Assembly (NCBI RefSeq): GCF_036884655.1
Contig: NC_088357.1
Location: 12,317,501-12,381,500, forward strand
Direction: 5' to 3'
DNA from: Musa acuminata AAA Group
Lineage: Eukaryota > Streptophyta > Magnoliopsida > Zingiberales > Musaceae
DNA: 64,000 nt
The position numbers were made by a program, and so were the translations under genes. The notes below the pieces were generated by a model that worked only from the letters and a program-made list of their open reading frames with translations, was not told where the DNA came from and made no database searches. Position 1 is the stretch's first letter. The number at the start of each line of letters is the position of its first letter. Shown here in pieces: positions 62,247 to 64,000 of the stretch.

Positions 62247-63299
62247 AGGTTAGAGATGAAGCCTGTTAAGAATCATGTAAATTCGATGGCAATATGAACT
62301 CAGTACTAACTATTTCTCAAGGCATCTGATTATGAACATAACTCAAGTACTTGTTTTCTCATCTCAACTCATCCCAAACTTCACTAAAACAAAATAGGTT
62401 TGGGAGGTGTGTTGTTTAAATGAGTCAGATAAGGTCTCCATGTTTAAGTGAGTATAATAAATAAATAAAAACTTAATAAAATTATATATGTATAATAAAT
62501 GATAAATGATGAATATGAGATGTTTGTTATATGTTATTATAACAAAATCACAAATCCTTGATGATGTTGTTCACAGAATTTACATAATTATCAAATATAT
62601 AAATAAATATTTTGAGAGTAGTGATTGATGTTTTTATAGGTATCAGTAAACAATTTTAAATAATTTATTATAATATTTTAAATCTAGTATTAATCATTTA
62701 TCCATTAAAAGAAAACCAGTATGTACCCCACACCAAATCTACCTGCATTACGGCAGTGCTGGGCCCTTCACGCGCGTCCCACTTGTGCTGCAACCATGAG
62801 ACGGTAGTAGATGCGGGTTCGTTGAGAATGTTTTTGGACTAAAATAACAGCAATGGGTATTCGACCTTCGACGGCTCACTCGAGGTACCGAATTTGGGAC
62901 CCACTCATGCAGCCACCCGTGGCCAACGACAGCAAGAGCGGTAGATTCTGAGGTACCCGTAAACCGATCACGAACAGCAAGCTTTCGGATCAAAAGAAGA
63001 GCAAGACATTCTTTACCCGTTTATGAGTCATTCGCGTATCTACTTTCCTTTAGAAAGTAGTTAGCCCATTTAAAGTGCGTCCCATTGATGACGTCGTTAT
63101 GTGCGACCGACTCATGCGGCGGGATACCCCATTGATCTCTGCCATAAGGTAGTGAATTGCACATGGTGGGCTCCACAGGTGTGGCCACCACTTCTGTCCA
63201 ACCACATGGCGGGTTGGCGGTTACGTGGTTAAGAACCGAAGAACGCTTGTCATTTTCGTACTCGTACATGGTTAATAACTGAAGCTACCGCCGTCAGAC
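60561..63299. other. Intergenic DNA between the TLC gene and the right-edge leader
   Basis: AT-rich with a (TC)n tract at 62211-62242. Composition becomes GC-richer from about 62740. Short frames only, none recognised. Confidence 0.5.
62211..62242. repeat. (TC)n microsatellite
   Basis: About 16 TC units in intergenic DNA. Confidence 0.95.
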
Positions 63300-64000
63300 G
63301 TGATGAGACCTTTACGTGGAACCCAATTAAGGCGGCCGTATTCACCAATCACGGCGCGGGTAAGGACACGAGTAGCGGTACTCTCTCTCTCTCTCTCTTT
63401 GGATTCTATTCGGCCCTCTTTCGAGCGATCACCAAATAACGGTACTGCCAAACCCAAAAGGAGGGCCGAGATAATTCCAATCTCCTTCCTCCTCTCGGCC
63501 CCAATTCCTGTGTCGTTTTCCCGCCCGATCGACGAGACTTCCTCTCGCAGTGCACGAGACGACGCACGCGGATCGAACCTTCTAGGTAATTTTCCGCCCA
63601 CATCCCTCTCCATTCTCATCTCCGATCCGTTGTACGACTCCGGTCGTGTTCTTCCTCCTCTATTTCTGGCCTCCGCTGTTGGAGATCAGCCTTAACCTCA
63701 AGCGGTCTCCCTCTCTCGCTTCGTTGCATATTCTTACTCTGGATTCGTCTGATTTTCGTGGAATTCAGTAGTCATTTGGGTTTCAGCACAATCTGTTTGG
63801 TTCTTTGACCTATTCTTTCTTTCTGTGTTTTATGGAGATTAGGGTTTCTTGTTAGTGCTTCGTGCTACCCTTTATTTGATTGTTTTTTTGGAAAACAATA
63901 TTTTTCCGTTTTGTTTTCTTGTGATTTTAGTAAAAAATTCTTCTTTTTTTCATAGTATCTTTTGCTTACGTGAGATTCTTTAGATTTTGCGATTTGATCA
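63300..64000 (+). promoter_or_regulatory. Probable 5' leader of a plus-strand gene running off the window
   Basis: From about 63370 there is a CT tract, then C/T- and CG-rich sequence typical of a plant first exon, a possible donor at 63586 (CTAG then GTAATT), and T-rich intron-like DNA to the end (CTTTGACC, TTTTGTTTTCTTGTG). No coding start can be assigned, and the frame at 63300-63695 shows no known domain. Confidence 0.4.

Noticed and set aside
63272..63695. Overlapping frames of 115 and 131 codons on opposite strands
   Set aside because: They overlap in a GC-rich leader region, have no recognisable motif and look like 5' UTR composition effects.

Overview
The window is nuclear DNA of a flowering plant. 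Its genes have GT/AG introns, it is dense in LTR retrotransposons that use the plant initiator-Met tRNA primer site, and it carries long TA microsatellites. The repeat style suggests a monocot, possibly a banana relative (Musa/Ensete); that placement is an inference from impression only and was not tested. No prokaryotic, organellar or CRISPR-like content is seen.

Two protein-coding genes can be assembled, both on the minus strand. The first is an exportin-7 (XPO7/RanBP16-type karyopherin-beta) gene. It begins at the ATG at 45219 and runs left past the window edge. I can place 23 consecutive exons (45219 down to 1387). They join in phase with no stop and encode 874 residues; roughly the last 170-180 residues lie beyond position 1. 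The second is a compact eight-exon gene (58825 to 55722) for a 267-residue TLC-domain (TRAM/LAG1/CLN8, TMEM56/TLCD4-like) membrane protein, with a likely 5' UTR exon near 60346-60560. At the right edge (about 63300-64000) there is what looks like the promoter and 5' leader of a plus-strand gene.

Most of the window is transposon-derived DNA in or between these genes. The 9.2-kb XPO7 intron between exons 21 and 22 holds element C (5803-10226, minus), an LTR element without a recognisable polymerase. The 14.7-kb intron between exons 7 and 8 holds element A, a decayed Ty3/gypsy chromovirus (21272-32090, minus). Its left LTR is split by element B (21710-26277, plus), which belongs to the same family as C. 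The 6.4-kb intron between exons 3 and 4 holds a solo LTR (37572-39124) and a hAT-like nonautonomous element (39706-40730). A LINE relic lies in the intron between exons 14 and 15. A gutted Ty1/copia element (48834-52976) lies between the two genes.

The exons are intact and conserved despite this load, so XPO7 is probably expressed through very long introns. The LTRs give a consistent age order: A is old (about 12% divergence in a hand-compared stretch), B and C are young (about 2-3%). I did not find a convincing new multi-gene system. The most unusual material is the B/C family, a mobile polymerase-less derivative of a gypsy element with recurring internal octamers, and several repeat structures listed in the findings.
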